Positions 56,894 to 64,000 of a DNA stretch of 64,000 nt are shown here, piece after piece; position 1 is the first letter of the stretch; every line of letters begins with the position of its first letter. Below the pieces are notes generated by a model that was not told where the DNA came from, ran no database searches, and saw only the letters and a list, made by a program, of their open reading frames with translations. This DNA comes from Methylotenera sp. (GTDB lineage Bacteria > Pseudomonadota > Gammaproteobacteria > Burkholderiales > Methylophilaceae): assembly GCF_029946165.1 (NCBI RefSeq), contig NZ_JAQSDZ010000008.1:124001-188000 (forward strand). The letters run 5' to 3'. The position numbers and the translations under genes were made by a program.

Positions 56894-58453
56894 TTGATTT
56901 TTAGCGAAAAAAAATTTAAAAAAACTAGCATTGCTTGGGCTTTAATAGTCGCATTGCATGCTAGTTTTTCGCTAGCACAAGACCTGCCTCAAGAAGTATC
57001 TACTGAGTATGTTAAAACTCTAGAACTAGAAGACCTTGAATCAACAACGATTATTTGGCCATTGGTATCTGGTGAAAGTGTGGAAAGTTTAGCGTCTTTA
57101 TTTTATCCAAAAAACAAAACTATGCAGCGCTTATTTATTAAGACAACGCTAGATTTAAACAAAGAAATTCGCTCAAATCTGAACGCTTACACTACGACCA
57201 AGCAAGCTAGCGTGATTGTGATACCTACTCTTAAATATTTGGCTCTGCGCAGCGGTAGAAACAGCAATTCAAGTTCAAAAGTCGTCCGTCACACCACGCC
57301 ATTAATTCAGCCAGATCTTCTGCCAGCAATTAAAATGAACCTTGCTCAGAAAGATGCGAATCAATTTACTTTAACCTCTGAAACGCAGACCCAGTATGAA
57401 AGTTTAGTGATTAGAAATGAACAGCTAAAGCAAGACTTGGAAAAATTAGATACAAAGTTAGCGCGCTTACAAGAGGCGATGGCGACCCTTAATCTAGAAG
57501 CAAAACTTATTAAGATTTCGCAGGTAGCACCTCCAAGCTCTAATCTATTCCCTGCAACAGCCGCGCCAGTTGTGGCAACCACTCCTTTAGCTGGCGGAAC
57601 CGAGCAACCACCAACAAAGCCTAAAGTCATAAAAGGTGTGGGTTCTACTGTTAACCATATGCCAGCTAATGCACCACTAGCTTCAAATGCAGAACAAGAA
57701 TCCTTTTTTTCTCAATTTGGTTTACAAATTCCTTTGGCCTTATTTGCATTTGGTTCAATATTTGCTACCTATCGATACAGACGAAGACAATCGGTAAATC
57801 TTATAGCGGATAAATTTGAGCCTATGAATGCTAATGAGTTCATCACTGATGGCACTCAAGTAGACGAGCCTCTTTCAACAATAGATTTTTCGCTAAGCAA
57901 AAGTGAGTTCTCAGGCAGTATTACAGATAATGATTTAGAAGCAATTATGTCACTCAAACACAAAGAAGCGGGTGATTTAGTCCTTGAACAGGCTAGAATT
58001 TATGTTTCTGTTGATCGTGATAAAGAGGCTATTCTCATATTGAAAGCGCAGATACAATCTGCACCTAAAGCATCTTTAAATCACTGTCTGGCGTTGTTAG
58101 AAATTTATAGAAAAACCAATCAAAAAGAAGAGTTTTTAGAAAGTGCGCACCAACTGCATCAACTCTTTAACGTGGTTCAGCCCACTTGGGATAACATCCC
58201 TTTACTTTCAGTCGTTGCCTCTAGCTTATTAGAGTTTCCCCATATTACTGAATTTTTGACTAAGCTTTGGGCTAAATGTGATAATAGCCTAGAAAAACTC
58301 ATAGAAACAAAGAGTTATCTAGATAATCTATTGCTAGATAATCGTGATAGTGAACGGGGCGGCTTTGGTTTGGAAGTATTACTGGAAATTAAGCTTTTGC
58401 GTAATATTTTGGACATTCGAGACAAATTTTACTATGAGGGTAAGCCTAGCTAA
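56894..58453 (+). CDS. FimV-like pilus/polarity protein
   Basis: A 519-residue protein with the general layout of FimV: an N-terminal signal sequence (KKTSIAWALIVALHASFSLAQ), a LysM-like region (about 52-118, WPLVSGESVESLASLFYPKN), a coiled coil (about 168-205), a Pro/Ala/Thr-rich linker, one membrane helix (about 275-292, LQIPLALFAFGSIFATYRYRRR) and a C-terminal cytoplasmic FimV-type helical region with TPR-like LVLEQARIYVSVDRDKEAILILKAQIQ. FimV organises cell poles and type IV pili. The start is TTG 56894, with AGG six bases before it. Identification is by architecture. Confidence 0.7.
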   Translation: MIFSEKKFKKTSIAWALIVALHASFSLAQDLPQEVSTEYVKTLELEDLESTTIIWPLVSGESVESLASLFYPKNKTMQRLFIKTTLDLNKEIRSNLNAYTTTKQASVIVIPTLKYLALRSGRNSNSSSKVVRHTTPLIQPDLLPAIKMNLAQKDANQFTLTSETQTQYESLVIRNEQLKQDLEKLDTKLARLQEAMATLNLEAKLIKISQVAPPSSNLFPATAAPVVATTPLAGGTEQPPTKPKVIKGVGSTVNHMPANAPLASNAEQESFFSQFGLQIPLALFAFGSIFATYRYRRRQSVNLIADKFEPMNANEFITDGTQVDEPLSTIDFSLSKSEFSGSITDNDLEAIMSLKHKEAGDLVLEQARIYVSVDRDKEAILILKAQIQSAPKASLNHCLALLEIYRKTNQKEEFLESAHQLHQLFNVVQPTWDNIPLLSVVASSLLEFPHITEFLTKLWAKCDNSLEKLIETKSYLDNLLLDNRDSERGGFGLEVLLEIKLLRNILDIRDKFYYEGKPS

Positions 58454-58460
58454 GCCCCAA

Positions 58461-59585
58461 TTAAGGTAAAAACAGCTCTAACAGTTCGTTTAAAAATCGC
58501 TGGCCTAATAAAGTTGGCCGCATATTGCCAGCCTCAATTATTAGCAAGCCCTTGTCTTTTGCGGTTTTAATTGCGGCTTCTAGTGTGCGAATATTTAAGC
58601 CAGTGCGCTGCTGAAACAAATCAACAGGTACACCGTCAATCAGGCGTAATGCATTCATCATAAATTCAAAACCTAGTTCATCTTGCGGTATTAACCATTC
58701 ACGCTCTACAGCCTTGCCTTTTAAAGCTTGTTCCATATAGGCTTTAGGGTGTTTTGGGCGGACTTCTCGAGTAATTTTATCGTGATAGCTAAGTTTGCTG
58801 TGCGCACCTGCGCCTATGCCTAAATAATCACCAAACTGCCAATAGTTAAGGTTATGTTTAGCCTGCTTACCTTTTTTGGCAAAAGCGGAGGTTTCGTAAT
58901 GCTCATAACCATTTTCAGCTAACAGAGCTTCAATGGCAATTTGCATATCGCTGCTCGTATCATCATCTGGCAAGCTAGGCGGCGTGCGGTAAAACGGCGT
59001 ATTTGGTTCTAAAGTTAAATGATAAAAAGATAAATGTGTTGGGCTTAAGCGCACCGTAGTTTGTGCGTCGTGCATGGCATCAGCTAAGCTTTGATTTGGC
59101 AAGCCGTACATAATGTCGCAATTGACCTGTTCGAAGGTTTTCATTGCAAGCGCAACGGCGGCAAAAGCCTGTTCGCTATCGTGAATACGACCTAAAGCTT
59201 TTAAATAATCACTATTAAAACTTTGTATGCCAAGCGATAAGCGAGTTACGCCAGCCTGTTTGTAGCCGACAAAATTAGCAGCATCTACAGTGCCAGGGTT
59301 GGCTTCTAGCGTAATTTCGGCATCAAACTCTAACGGCGTAAGCATACGCACATGGCTCAAAATGCGGTCTATGGATTCCGCAGAAAATAAGCTTGGTGTG
59401 CCGCCGCCAAAGAATACACTTTTGATTTTCCGTCCCCACACTTTAGGCGTGGCAAGCTCTAAATCTGCGATTAAGGCATCGACATAAGCACTTTCCGGAA
59501 TTCCACCATCTTTGTGCCGACTTTCATGTGAGTTAAAGTCGCAATAAGGACATTTTTTAACGCACCACGGAATATGAATGTACAA
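58461..59585 (-). CDS. hemW: Radical SAM heme chaperone HemW (former HemN-like)
   Basis: A radical-SAM protein that inserts heme into respiratory enzymes. The [4Fe-4S] motif CVKKCPYC opens the gene, followed by YCDFNSHESRHKDGG, FFGGGTPSLFSAESI, ITLEANPGTVD, LGIQSF and the YGLPNQSLADAM block. The C-terminal HemN-type winged helix lies at about 300-374. The start is problematic: TTG 59585 would give MYIHIPWC, yet the frame is open upstream and reads NSPPLSLYIHIPW, a usual HemW start. No ATG or GTG is there. The closest alternative is CTG 59609. It lies downstream of rdgB and the small 76-residue gene. Confidence 0.92.
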   Translation of the reverse strand: MYIHIPWCVKKCPYCDFNSHESRHKDGGIPESAYVDALIADLELATPKVWGRKIKSVFFGGGTPSLFSAESIDRILSHVRMLTPLEFDAEITLEANPGTVDAANFVGYKQAGVTRLSLGIQSFNSDYLKALGRIHDSEQAFAAVALAMKTFEQVNCDIMYGLPNQSLADAMHDAQTTVRLSPTHLSFYHLTLEPNTPFYRTPPSLPDDDTSSDMQIAIEALLAENGYEHYETSAFAKKGKQAKHNLNYWQFGDYLGIGAGAHSKLSYHDKITREVRPKHPKAYMEQALKGKAVEREWLIPQDELGFEFMMNALRLIDGVPVDLFQQRTGLNIRTLEAAIKTAKDKGLLIIEAGNMRPTLLGQRFLNELLELFLP

Positions 59586-59688
59586 AGATAGCGGCGGTGA
59601 GTTGCTCAGCCCAGATAAAGTTGCCTCACCAGATAGTGGTGCAAACGCGTTAATTGGCTTGCGATCAAACGTTGCCGCAGGTTTTATT

Positions 59689-59919
59689 TCAATGATTTTT
59701 TTGATAAGGATTCACCAACATATCAACAAGACGATGCAATGCCTCACGCATCTGCTCTTCAGATACTTCCATTAACAAGCCATCTTCAAACGCATCTTGG
59801 GCGATTTGTTTGATTTCATCAAAGTTTTCCGTCATGACCTTGACTTTTTCTGTACAGGCAACAACGCTATTGTCGTCGCGTAACCATTTTGGCCATGCTG
59901 ATTTATCAGGCGTTGTCAT
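59689..59919 (-). CDS. Small conserved-looking hypothetical protein
   Basis: A 76-residue acidic, helical protein (begins [24 protein letters not shown] and ends VDMLVNPYQKNH). I do not recognise the family. It starts with a four-base overlap with the rdgB stop, a strong sign that it is a genuine translationally coupled gene. It precedes hemW on the same strand by about 100 bases. No cysteine cluster or membrane helix is visible. Confidence 0.7.
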   Translation of the reverse strand: MTTPDKSAWPKWLRDDNSVVACTEKVKVMTENFDEIKQIAQDAFEDGLLMEVSEEQMREALHRLVDMLVNPYQKNH

Positions 59920-60527
59920 GTGTTTAATCGCTCTATTTTTTGCAATAATTTTGCCATCGCGTGTCCACGGTGGCTGATGCGGCTTTTAATCTCCATAGAT
60001 AATTCTGCTACAGTTTTACCTGTTTTGGCATCTAAAAATAATGGGTCGTAACCAAAGCCATCATTGCCGCGATATTCGCTTAATATTTCGCCTACCCATT
60101 GGCCTTCTGCAATGATAGGTTCGGGGTCATGCTCATGGCGCACTAGCACCATCACGCAGTAAAAATGCGCATAGCGGTTTTTTTCACCCTCAAGTACTTT
60201 TAGCAATTTTTGGTTGTTAGCTTCATCTTGTTTTTCTTTTGGAAGGCTCGTCTCACTTGCATATCTGGCTGAAAGCACACCAGGTGCACCTTGCAGCGCA
60301 TCTACGCATAAGCCGGAATCATCTGCCAGCGCTGGTAAGCCAGTGTGCTTGCTGGCATGCCGTGCTTTGGCTAGCGCATTTTCAATAAAGGTGAAATATG
60401 GTTCTTCGCACTCTGGTACATTGAATGTTGATTGTGGAATCACTTCAATTTGCAATGGCGCAAGTATGTGTTCAATTTCGCGCAGCTTGCCTTTATTGCC
60501 TGATGCGATAACGAGCTTGCTAAACAC
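59916..60527 (-). CDS. rdgB: Non-canonical purine NTP pyrophosphatase (RdgB/Ham1)
   Basis: Removes dITP and XTP from the nucleotide pool. The protein is 203 residues with the family motifs [61 protein letters not shown], and [23 protein letters not shown]. It overlaps the rph gene by eight bases at its start, as expected of the common rph-rdgB pair, and the 76-residue gene by four bases at its end. Confidence 0.96.
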   Translation of the reverse strand: MFSKLVIASGNKGKLREIEHILAPLQIEVIPQSTFNVPECEEPYFTFIENALAKARHASKHTGLPALADDSGLCVDALQGAPGVLSARYASETSLPKEKQDEANNQKLLKVLEGEKNRYAHFYCVMVLVRHEHDPEPIIAEGQWVGEILSEYRGNDGFGYDPLFLDAKTGKTVAELSMEIKSRISHRGHAMAKLLQKIERLNT

Positions 60528-61251
60528 TTAATGCCTCATTTTGTTTGATAATGAGTTGGTTGATGCCGTGAGCAGCTAAATCTAGCATAGCATTCATCGC
60601 ATCGCGGCTAAATGGCTCGCCTTCAGCTGTGCCTTGAATCTCAACAAAGCCGCCATCAGCGGTCATCACTACGTTCATATCAGTATCGCAGTCTGAATCT
60701 TCAATATAATCTAAATCAAGTACTGGTGTACCTTTGTACACGCCCACTGAAATTGCAGCAACGCCTTGTTTTAATGGGCTTTCAGTGAGTTTTCCACTTT
60801 TTAATAAGGTTGAAATCGCATCATGTAAGGCCACATAAGCACCAGTAATGCTAGCAGTTCGAGTGCCGCCATCTGCTTGGATCACGTCACAATCCATATG
60901 AATGCTGCGTTCGCCTAGTTTTTCTAAATCTATAATGGCACGTAATGAGCGACCAATTAAACGCTGAATTTCTTGCGTACGGCCAGATTGCTTGCCTCTT
61001 GCTGCTTCTCTATCCATACGGCTACCTGTAGAGCGCGGCAGCATTCCGTATTCAGCTGTCACCCAGCCTTGGCCTTTGCCTTTTAAAAAGCCTGGTACTT
61101 TTTCTTCCACACTGGCTGTGCATAGCACATGCGTGTCACCAAACTTCACTAAAACTGAGCCTTCAGCATGCTTGGTGTAATGGCGAATGATTTCGACATT
61201 GCGTAATTGATCGTTAGCGCGTTGGCTGGGTCTTAAGTTACTTGATTGCAT
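60520..61251 (-). CDS. rph: Ribonuclease PH
   Basis: A phosphorolytic 3'-5' exoribonuclease that trims tRNA 3' ends. The protein is 243 residues. Motifs are [63 protein letters not shown] and the phosphate-site [52 protein letters not shown], all typical. It lies upstream of rdgB and downstream of the PP2C phosphatase gene. Confidence 0.96.
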   Translation of the reverse strand: MQSSNLRPSQRANDQLRNVEIIRHYTKHAEGSVLVKFGDTHVLCTASVEEKVPGFLKGKGQGWVTAEYGMLPRSTGSRMDREAARGKQSGRTQEIQRLIGRSLRAIIDLEKLGERSIHMDCDVIQADGGTRTASITGAYVALHDAISTLLKSGKLTESPLKQGVAAISVGVYKGTPVLDLDYIEDSDCDTDMNVVMTADGGFVEIQGTAEGEPFSRDAMNAMLDLAAHGINQLIIKQNEALSV

Positions 61252-61300
61252 GCTTCTAAATCCTGATTAATCTATTGAGGTGCGTATTATACGTTTAGTT

Positions 61301-62230
61301 CTATATTCGCTTGGTTTTCAGTAAAGCACGTTGAATTTCCGCGATGGTATTTTCAATTTCATCGTCGGTAAAATCGCCGTCTATCTCACTATCTTTCCCG
61401 CTATGCTGGTGCGGCTGTGTTGTTGGACTCATGATAGTGGTGGTTAAGCCCATCGCCATAGAAATGGTTGAAACCGCAAGACCATTGCTTTGCTTATCGC
61501 CCCATTGTAAGCCGATGGCACTCATATTATCGCCTTGTTCTTGGCTGGTATTTTCTGCGAGATCTAATAGGGTAGTGACACCGTCAGTAATAGAGGGGCT
61601 ATTGAGTGTGCGTTTTATTTGCTCGTCTGTCACAGCACCCCAAACACCATCCGTACATAATAAGATGGTATCGCCTTCAGCGAGTTCATGTCGATCAGAA
61701 AGGTCTATTTTCGGGGGAACATCGCCGCCTAAGCAGCTATAAACTTTGTGTCGGTAAGGGTGCGTAGACATTTCATCTTTATTAATCATCCCTTTTGAAT
61801 ATAGAGATTGCACAATCGAATGGTCTTCGGTGCGGTATAGCAAGTGCCCATCCCTAAAATGGTAAAGACGTGAATCTCCTACATGCGCGCAATACAATAC
61901 ACCGCGCTGCACGACCGCCGCAACAATAGTTGTGCGTGGTGCCTCTATCAATTCTCGTTCTTGCGTGAGCTGGTCTATCATGTCGTGAATCTGTTGCATA
62001 TGCTCAATTAAAAACTTAGCTGGGCTAGGAAGCGTAGGCACTGCTAAACGTTGAAAAGCATCTGTCATCGTGGTGACGGCTAATTGTGCTGCTATTTCAC
62101 CGTGTCTATGACCACCCATACCATCAGCAACCACTAGTAATAACGCATCTTTACTATATGAGTACGCCAATCTGTCTTGATTATATCGCCGTGGGCCTTG
62201 GCGGCTATTCTGAAAAATAGTAAATTTCAT
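61301..62230 (-). CDS. PP2C-type serine/threonine phosphatase
   Basis: A 309-residue metal-dependent protein phosphatase. Metal-binding residues are visible in YNQDRLAYS (Asp19), LVVADGMGGHRHGEIAA (Asp36-Gly37), LLCTDGVWG and GDNMSAIGLQW. A C-terminal acidic, Ser/Thr-rich extension (about 255-309) follows the domain. It lies 14 bases downstream of the Ser/Thr kinase gene and should oppose it. The position beside rph and yicC is common in betaproteobacteria. Confidence 0.92.
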   Translation of the reverse strand: MKFTIFQNSRQGPRRYNQDRLAYSYSKDALLLVVADGMGGHRHGEIAAQLAVTTMTDAFQRLAVPTLPSPAKFLIEHMQQIHDMIDQLTQERELIEAPRTTIVAAVVQRGVLYCAHVGDSRLYHFRDGHLLYRTEDHSIVQSLYSKGMINKDEMSTHPYRHKVYSCLGGDVPPKIDLSDRHELAEGDTILLCTDGVWGAVTDEQIKRTLNSPSITDGVTTLLDLAENTSQEQGDNMSAIGLQWGDKQSNGLAVSTISMAMGLTTTIMSPTTQPHQHSGKDSEIDGDFTDDEIENTIAEIQRALLKTKRI

Positions 62231-62244
62231 GATGGTGGTAAAGG

Positions 62245-63234
62245 CTAAATGGTTGGTGAATGCACAATAACTGTTTTTTGAATTTGTGCTTTTCTCATCA
62301 AAATAGGTTTATTGAGTGCCAGCACTATTTTATTGACTAAGCTAGATTTCTTCTTAGGAAGTGGCTTAGATTCAAGTAAAGCCTTTTGTAGCGAAAATAC
62401 ACTTTGTGGGCGCTCAAGATAATCTAAACTCAAGCAGCTATCAATAATTTCAAGCAAGCTTTGCGAGTAATGGTCTTTACCTAGTTTGACTGCTGGAATA
62501 AGCAGGTCATTTTTAATGCGCTGATTTGCAGCAAGTGGCGAAGAGCGTGTTAAGCATGAGTACATGGTTGCCCCTATGCTATAAATATCGCTCCATGGCC
62601 CAAGTAACTTTCTATCGTAATATTGTTCTGGCGAAGCGAAACCAGGGGTGTAACTAGGCGAGAATTTGGTTAAGTTTTCACTTAAAGCTTGTCTAGCTGA
62701 GCCAAAATCCAACAAAACAGGCGAACCATCTAACCGAATGTAAATATTGGCTGGTTTAATATCTAAATGCAAAAGCTTTTGTGTGTGTACTTCTCTTAAA
62801 CCATTGGCGAGTTCACCAAACACACGCCTGATAAATTGTTCAGAAACCAAGCTTTGCTGCCCGAGGATATATTCTTGCAAGGATTTACCGCGTTCATACT
62901 GCATCACCATGTAAACGGTTTCATTGGCACGAAAGAAATTAAGCACGCGAACAATATTTTTATGATCAATCTTAGCGAGGGATAAGCCTTCATCAAAAAA
63001 ACATTTTAGTCCACGTCTAAATAATGCTACATCACCTGCATTGGGTTGAACTGTTGCGCTATCAGTACGTAAAGCAATTGAAGTAGGTAAATACTCTTTG
63101 ATGGCTACTGTGTTTTGATCTTTATCATGTGCCAAATAGACGAAGCTAAACCCTCCAGAGCTCAAGACTTTTCTAATTTCATAGTCTTGTAACTGGTAAC
63201 CAGTAGGTAACGCGAAGTTTTCAGTTGAGGACAC
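62245..63234 (-). CDS. Hanks-type serine/threonine protein kinase
   Basis: A 329-residue cytoplasmic kinase. The glycine loop is VLSSGGFSFVYLAH (24-36), the ATP lysine is Lys46 (VAIKEYLP), Glu82 is the likely helix C partner, and the catalytic loop HLDIKPANIY supplies Asp158, Lys160 and Asn163, with Asp176 in LLDFGSARQ. A C-terminal polar, basic tail follows (KKKSSLVNKIVLALNKPILMRK). No membrane helix is convincing. It is co-directional with the PP2C phosphatase gene and divergent from yicC. Confidence 0.92.
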   Translation of the reverse strand: MSSTENFALPTGYQLQDYEIRKVLSSGGFSFVYLAHDKDQNTVAIKEYLPTSIALRTDSATVQPNAGDVALFRRGLKCFFDEGLSLAKIDHKNIVRVLNFFRANETVYMVMQYERGKSLQEYILGQQSLVSEQFIRRVFGELANGLREVHTQKLLHLDIKPANIYIRLDGSPVLLDFGSARQALSENLTKFSPSYTPGFASPEQYYDRKLLGPWSDIYSIGATMYSCLTRSSPLAANQRIKNDLLIPAVKLGKDHYSQSLLEIIDSCLSLDYLERPQSVFSLQKALLESKPLPKKKSSLVNKIVLALNKPILMRKAQIQKTVIVHSPTI

Positions 63235-63449
63235 TAGATATTTTCTATTTGCTTGTTTTATTAGGGTTAAATTAATTCAAATAATGCATTTAAACTTAGA
63301 GCTTATTCAGCAATATAACGCGTAATTGATTGTACTTAAAGTTATTTATGAAGTTATTTAATGGTTTATTTTGGCATCTATCGGCTTGTATTTGATAACA
63401 TGCTGTAAATTTATTAGTTTTAGTTAACGTAGCTTCAGGAATTTTCATT

Positions 63450-64000
63450 ATGACTTTCAGTATGACGGGCTTTGCAGCTCTTGAGCAATCAATCAATCAA
63501 CCTTCAGACAACGCTACTTTAATACTAGAGTTGCGTGCGGTAAATAGCCGATATTTAGATCTACATTTTAAGCTTGATGAAAATTTAAGAAGCTTTGAAC
63601 CTAGTATTCGTGAGCTGATTAGTGCAAAACTAAGTCGCGGTAAGATCGAATGTAAAGTTAACTTAATTCAACGCACACAAGCGGGGCAGGCAACGCAGTT
63701 GGATGATGCGTTAATGCAACAATTAGCTGCGATGCAAGTAAAAGCACAGCAGTATTTTCCACAGAGCCGACCGCTCAGTGTTGCGGATATTTTGCGTTGG
63801 CCGGGTGTAGTGCAAAATGATGCTTTGAGCCATGATTCACTATTAGAAGATGTGAAAAAACTCGTACAAAAGGGTTTGCAAGATTTAAATGCATCCCGCG
63901 CCCGCGAAGGTGAAAAGTTAAAGGCGCTAGTGCTAGAACGGTTAAGCCAAATTGAATCTTTAGTCGTCAAAGTTAAACCACTGCTACCTGCGCTGACTAA
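63450..64000 (+). CDS. yicC: YicC-family protein (partial, cut by window end)
   Basis: The 5' part of a YicC/YloC-family gene. The protein opens with MTFSMTGFAALEQ and continues with LILELRAVNSRYLDLHFKLDENLRSFEPSIRELISAKLSRGKIECKVNLIQR, diagnostic of the family, whose members are endoribonucleases or RNase-associated proteins. Translation is open to base 64000, giving the first 183 codons; the remainder lies outside the window. ATG 63450 is the start. The gene is divergent from the kinase-phosphatase pair. Confidence 0.95.
   Translation, partial: MTFSMTGFAALEQSINQPSDNATLILELRAVNSRYLDLHFKLDENLRSFEPSIRELISAKLSRGKIECKVNLIQRTQAGQATQLDDALMQQLAAMQVKAQQYFPQSRPLSVADILRWPGVVQNDALSHDSLLEDVKKLVQKGLQDLNASRAREGEKLKALVLERLSQIESLVVKVKPLLPALT

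Noticed and set aside
63296-63496. Minus-strand frame of 66 codons
   Set aside because: Overlaps the start of yicC and lies in its leader; no binding site or family resemblance.

Overview
The window (about 42% G+C by eye) reads as the origin-proximal chromosome of a gammaproteobacterium-like/betaproteobacterial genome, and gene order favours Betaproteobacteria. The best fit is a methylotroph of the Methylophilaceae (Methylotenera-like). That placement is inferred from the hemC-hemD-hemX-hemY/AlgR-AlgZ/argH block, aroQ-accB-accC-prmA-DUF3426, yicC next to a kinase/phosphatase pair and rph-rdgB-hemW, an orphan pqqA gene, and an SHP/diheme cytochrome c cluster. No tRNA, rRNA, CRISPR array, transposase or prophage gene was seen.

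Layout. 1-320 is an oriC-like leader with DnaA boxes and an AT-rich tract in front of dnaN. A perfect 16-bp parS palindrome lies between dnaN and gyrB. 4.3-9.7 kb holds single genes: an M48 lipoprotein protease, a CBS-pair protein, an AsmA-like protein with no usual start codon at its ribosome binding site, and small membrane proteins. At 10.06-13.2 kb a GAF-PAS-GGDEF-EAL gene is split by an in-frame TAA.

The most distinctive part is 13.3-33.4 kb. An Anbu-type proteasome-like peptidase is divergent from a fused circularly permuted ATP-grasp/alpha-E protein followed by a transglutaminase-fold protein. After an interruption (PEP-CTERM protein, GGDEF protein, Crp-like regulator, ppc) comes a second, minus-strand operon: ATP-grasp, alpha-E, a transglutaminase-fold protein with Ser in place of the catalytic Cys, an HPPD/VOC-like protein, and a giant transglutaminase-DUF2126 protein. 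A divergent pair of further transglutaminases follows. In all there are five transglutaminase-fold proteins, two ATP-grasp modules, two alpha-E modules and one Anbu peptidase. The family is associated with peptide or amide-bond synthesis and turnover; the substrate is unknown.

33.4-36.6 kb holds rubredoxin, a catalase with a 24-codon upstream reading frame, divergent oxyR (Cys199/Cys208), and an orphan pqqA with its own terminator. 36.7-43.6 kb is a minus-strand housekeeping block (DUF3426, prmA, accC, accB, aroQ, a TlpA-like thioredoxin, dsbD). 43.7-49.2 kb is plus strand: fxsA, a 2Fe-2S/flavin reductase, a REP-like hairpin, then cytochrome b561-SHP-diheme cytochrome c with a QseBC-type two-component pair. 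49.3-64 kb holds a HAD phosphatase, the heme genes (hemY reduced to its N-terminal domain), AlgR/AlgZ, argH, a FimV-like protein, hemW, a small protein, rdgB, rph, a PP2C phosphatase, a Ser/Thr kinase, and the 5' part of yicC cut by the window end.
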